34,713 nt of DNA from Salinisphaeraceae bacterium (GTDB lineage: Bacteria > Pseudomonadota > Gammaproteobacteria > Nevskiales > Salinisphaeraceae), in the NCBI GenBank assembly GCA_002683405.1, contig NYTH01000026.1:1-34713 (forward strand). The letters are read 5' to 3'. The notes below the pieces were generated by a model. That model searched no databases and was not told the DNA's origin. It saw nothing but the letters and a program-made list of their open reading frames with translations. Every line of letters begins with the position of its first letter. Position 1 is the first letter of the stretch. Made by a program: the position numbers and the translations under genes. Shown piece by piece: positions 33,250 to 34,713 of this stretch.

Positions 33250-34548
33250 ATGCCCAGCTCTTCAAGCACACTGCGATACGTCTATACCCAGCTGACCTCC
33301 GAGGACGATGGCCGGGTCTGTCGCGATATTCCCGAATCGGCCTGTCACCACCAGCCGCGCAATTTCCTGCTGCACATCCTGTCGCTGGCCGGCACCAAGA
33401 CCGCTGACGGCCTGCTCAGCCCGAAGATCGTGCTGGCCTGGCTCATCACGGCGCTGGGCGCGCCAGCCGCGCTGGTGGGCTTTCTGGTACCGGTGCGGGA
33501 GGCCGGTTCGCTGCTGCCGCAGCTGTTCGTGGCCGCGCGTATCCGCTCGCTGCCGCAACGCAAGTGGGTCTGGTCGCTGGGCAGCCTTGTTCAGGGGTTG
33601 TGCGTGGCCGGCATGGCCGTCACCGCCGTGACGATGGAGGGTGGGATTGCCGGCTGGCTGATCATCGGCCTGCTCGCCGTGCTGGCGCTGGCGCGCAGCC
33701 TGTGCTCGATCAGCTACAAGGACGTACTGGGCAAGACCGTGTCGAAGGCCACACGCGGCACCGCCACGGGCAGCGCCAGCACCATCGCGGCTTCGGCAGT
33801 GCTGCTTTTCGGACTCGCCCTGTTCGCCGAGCTTGTACCGCGCACGCCAACCACCATCGCCGCCGTGCTGCTGGTCGCCGCCGGACTCTGGATAACCGCT
33901 GCCGCGCTGTTCACTCTGCTGCTGGAAGAATCCGGCGCTACGCAAGGCGGTGGCAACCCCGTCCGTCTGGCGATATCGCAATGCTCGATGCTCTGGCAGG
34001 ACCGGCAGCTTGCCTGGTTTGTCACCACACGCGGGCTGCTGCTGGCCACGGCCCTGGCCCCGCCTTTCATGCTGACCCTCGGCAGTCCGGGACAGATCGA
34101 GCAGCTGGGCGGCTTCATCGTGGCCGGCGCGGCGGCGGCGCTGCTCAGCGCCTACGCCTGGGGCCGCTTGGCAGACCGCTCCAGCCGGCGCGTGCTGATT
34201 TACGCAGCCCTGCTGGGCTGTCTCGCCCTGGCCGGTGCCGCGCTCGCCACCACCGCGGGCTTCACGAGCGACTGGCTGATCGCCCTGCTGTTCTTCGTGC
34301 TGATGATTGCCTACGAAGGGGTCCGTTTGGGGCGGGCCACGCATATTGTCGACATGGCCAGCGCCGATAATCGCGCGGCGTATACGGCGGTCTCCAACAC
34401 CACGATCGGGGTGCTTTTGCTGCTGGGCGGCGGCTTCAGCCTGGTGGCCGCATCCATGGGGAGCGTGGCCGTCATTGCCTGTTTTGCCGTGATGTGCGCT
34501 CTGGCTGCGGCCACGGCAACGCGACTGACTGAAGTCCAGTCGGCCTGA
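33250..34548 (+). CDS. MFS transporter
   Basis: The 432-residue protein has a hydrophilic N-terminus of about 40 residues and then about 11-12 hydrophobic segments, in two halves separated by a polar loop near 230-250 (LLEESGATQGGGNPVRL). A short WGRLADRSSRR motif between helices in the second half is typical of the major facilitator superfamily. It probably exports or imports a small molecule; the substrate cannot be named. GGGAC lies before the ATG. It diverges from the MaoC-like gene, and the second repeat element begins 13 bases after its stop. Confidence 0.85.
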   Translation: MPSSSSTLRYVYTQLTSEDDGRVCRDIPESACHHQPRNFLLHILSLAGTKTADGLLSPKIVLAWLITALGAPAALVGFLVPVREAGSLLPQLFVAARIRSLPQRKWVWSLGSLVQGLCVAGMAVTAVTMEGGIAGWLIIGLLAVLALARSLCSISYKDVLGKTVSKATRGTATGSASTIAASAVLLFGLALFAELVPRTPTTIAAVLLVAAGLWITAAALFTLLLEESGATQGGGNPVRLAISQCSMLWQDRQLAWFVTTRGLLLATALAPPFMLTLGSPGQIEQLGGFIVAGAAAALLSAYAWGRLADRSSRRVLIYAALLGCLALAGAALATTAGFTSDWLIALLFFVLMIAYEGVRLGRATHIVDMASADNRAAYTAVSNTTIGVLLLLGGGFSLVAASMGSVAVIACFAVMCALAAATATRLTEVQSA

Positions 34549-34561
34549 TACCGAATCAAGC

Positions 34562-34713
34562 CTAGTGTAGTGCGTCACATTTGATGGCACATTAGACCGA
34601 GTTCCATTTTTCGTCAGGCAAAGCGCGCCGACGAGTCATAGCCGTAGCTATGGCGAGGAGGTGCAACGCCGCATGGCGGAAAATGGGGCCGGTATAAGTG
34701 CCAGACAGTGTGG
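34562..34713 (+). mobile_element. MITE-like inverted-repeat element, copy 2 (cut by window edge)
   Basis: The first 152 bases of the element are present, beginning CTAGTGTAGTGCGTCACA. It matches copy 1 in reverse complement with four differences; by comparison with copy 1 about 13 bases are missing beyond the edge. It lies just behind the 3' end of the MFS gene and has the same orientation relative to that gene as copy 1 has to the AraC-type gene. No reading frame of note is inside. Confidence 0.8.

Noticed and set aside
33262-34590. Minus-strand open frame opposite the MFS gene
   Set aside because: Translation is Gln/Gly/His/Arg-rich without motifs, while the plus strand encodes a clear membrane transporter.
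1-34713. CRISPR array, tRNA or rRNA genes, prophage
   Set aside because: I found no regularly spaced short repeats, no tRNA-like sequence in the gaps and no phage genes; nearly all sequence is explained by ordinary genes.

Overview
This is a GC-rich, densely coded chromosomal segment, probably from a Gammaproteobacterium. The markers are PhoB/PhoR, an 871-residue PepN, quinone-type PyrD, DusA, a cyclophilin followed by LpxH, PurU and a 1324-residue HrpA. LpxH implies lipid A, so the cell is Gram-negative. A halophilic or marine lineage is only a guess from overall gene style. I see no tRNA, rRNA, CRISPR array, prophage or transposase gene. The one clear mobile feature is a short inverted-repeat element present twice, at 14189-14353 and at the right edge from 34562.

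Layout. Positions 1-8883 are almost all minus strand. Read in the direction of transcription, they hold two small orphan genes, a membrane-anchored alpha/beta hydrolase, a KAS III-type condensing enzyme closed by a terminator, pepN, then phoB, phoR and a secreted protein cut by the left edge. A likely Pho box sits in front of phoB. Positions 8947-10453 hold a small hydrolase and pyrD, convergent and overlapping. Positions 10554-14004 form a tightly packed plus-strand run: a 50-aa membrane protein, dusA, a periplasmic cyclophilin, lpxH and a DUF2236/MpaB-like protein. The 345-bp gap that follows holds a terminator and the first MITE-like element, whose outer TAG is the stop codon of an AraC-family regulator. 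That regulator is divergent from a three-gene operon (hydrolase, membrane protein, DUF1330-like protein).

Positions 17084-23451 are minus strand: an HD-domain protein, a 3-hydroxyacyl-CoA dehydrogenase and an enoyl-CoA hydratase, an FdhF/YdeP-type molybdoenzyme, and msrB-msrA. purU stands alone on the plus strand. Positions 24494-31936 are again minus: a TetR regulator and fatty acid desaturase overlapping by four bases, then hrpA, an HMCES/YedK-type abasic-site protein and a DUF900 hydrolase. The right end has a small conserved hypothetical, a MaoC-like dehydratase that appears frameshifted at a run of seven C, an MFS transporter and the second repeat copy.

How the genes fit together. Lipid metabolism recurs: a KAS III enzyme with a hydrolase, a beta-oxidation pair, a TetR-controlled desaturase, a MaoC hydratase and LpxH. 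The best regulatory evidence is the TetR-desaturase promoter, where a perfect 19-bp palindrome overlaps the -10 region, and the Pho box before phoB. The points most worth checking are the element that ends the AraC gene, the C7 frameshift in maoC, and the four-gene orphan/hydrolase/KAS III cluster.
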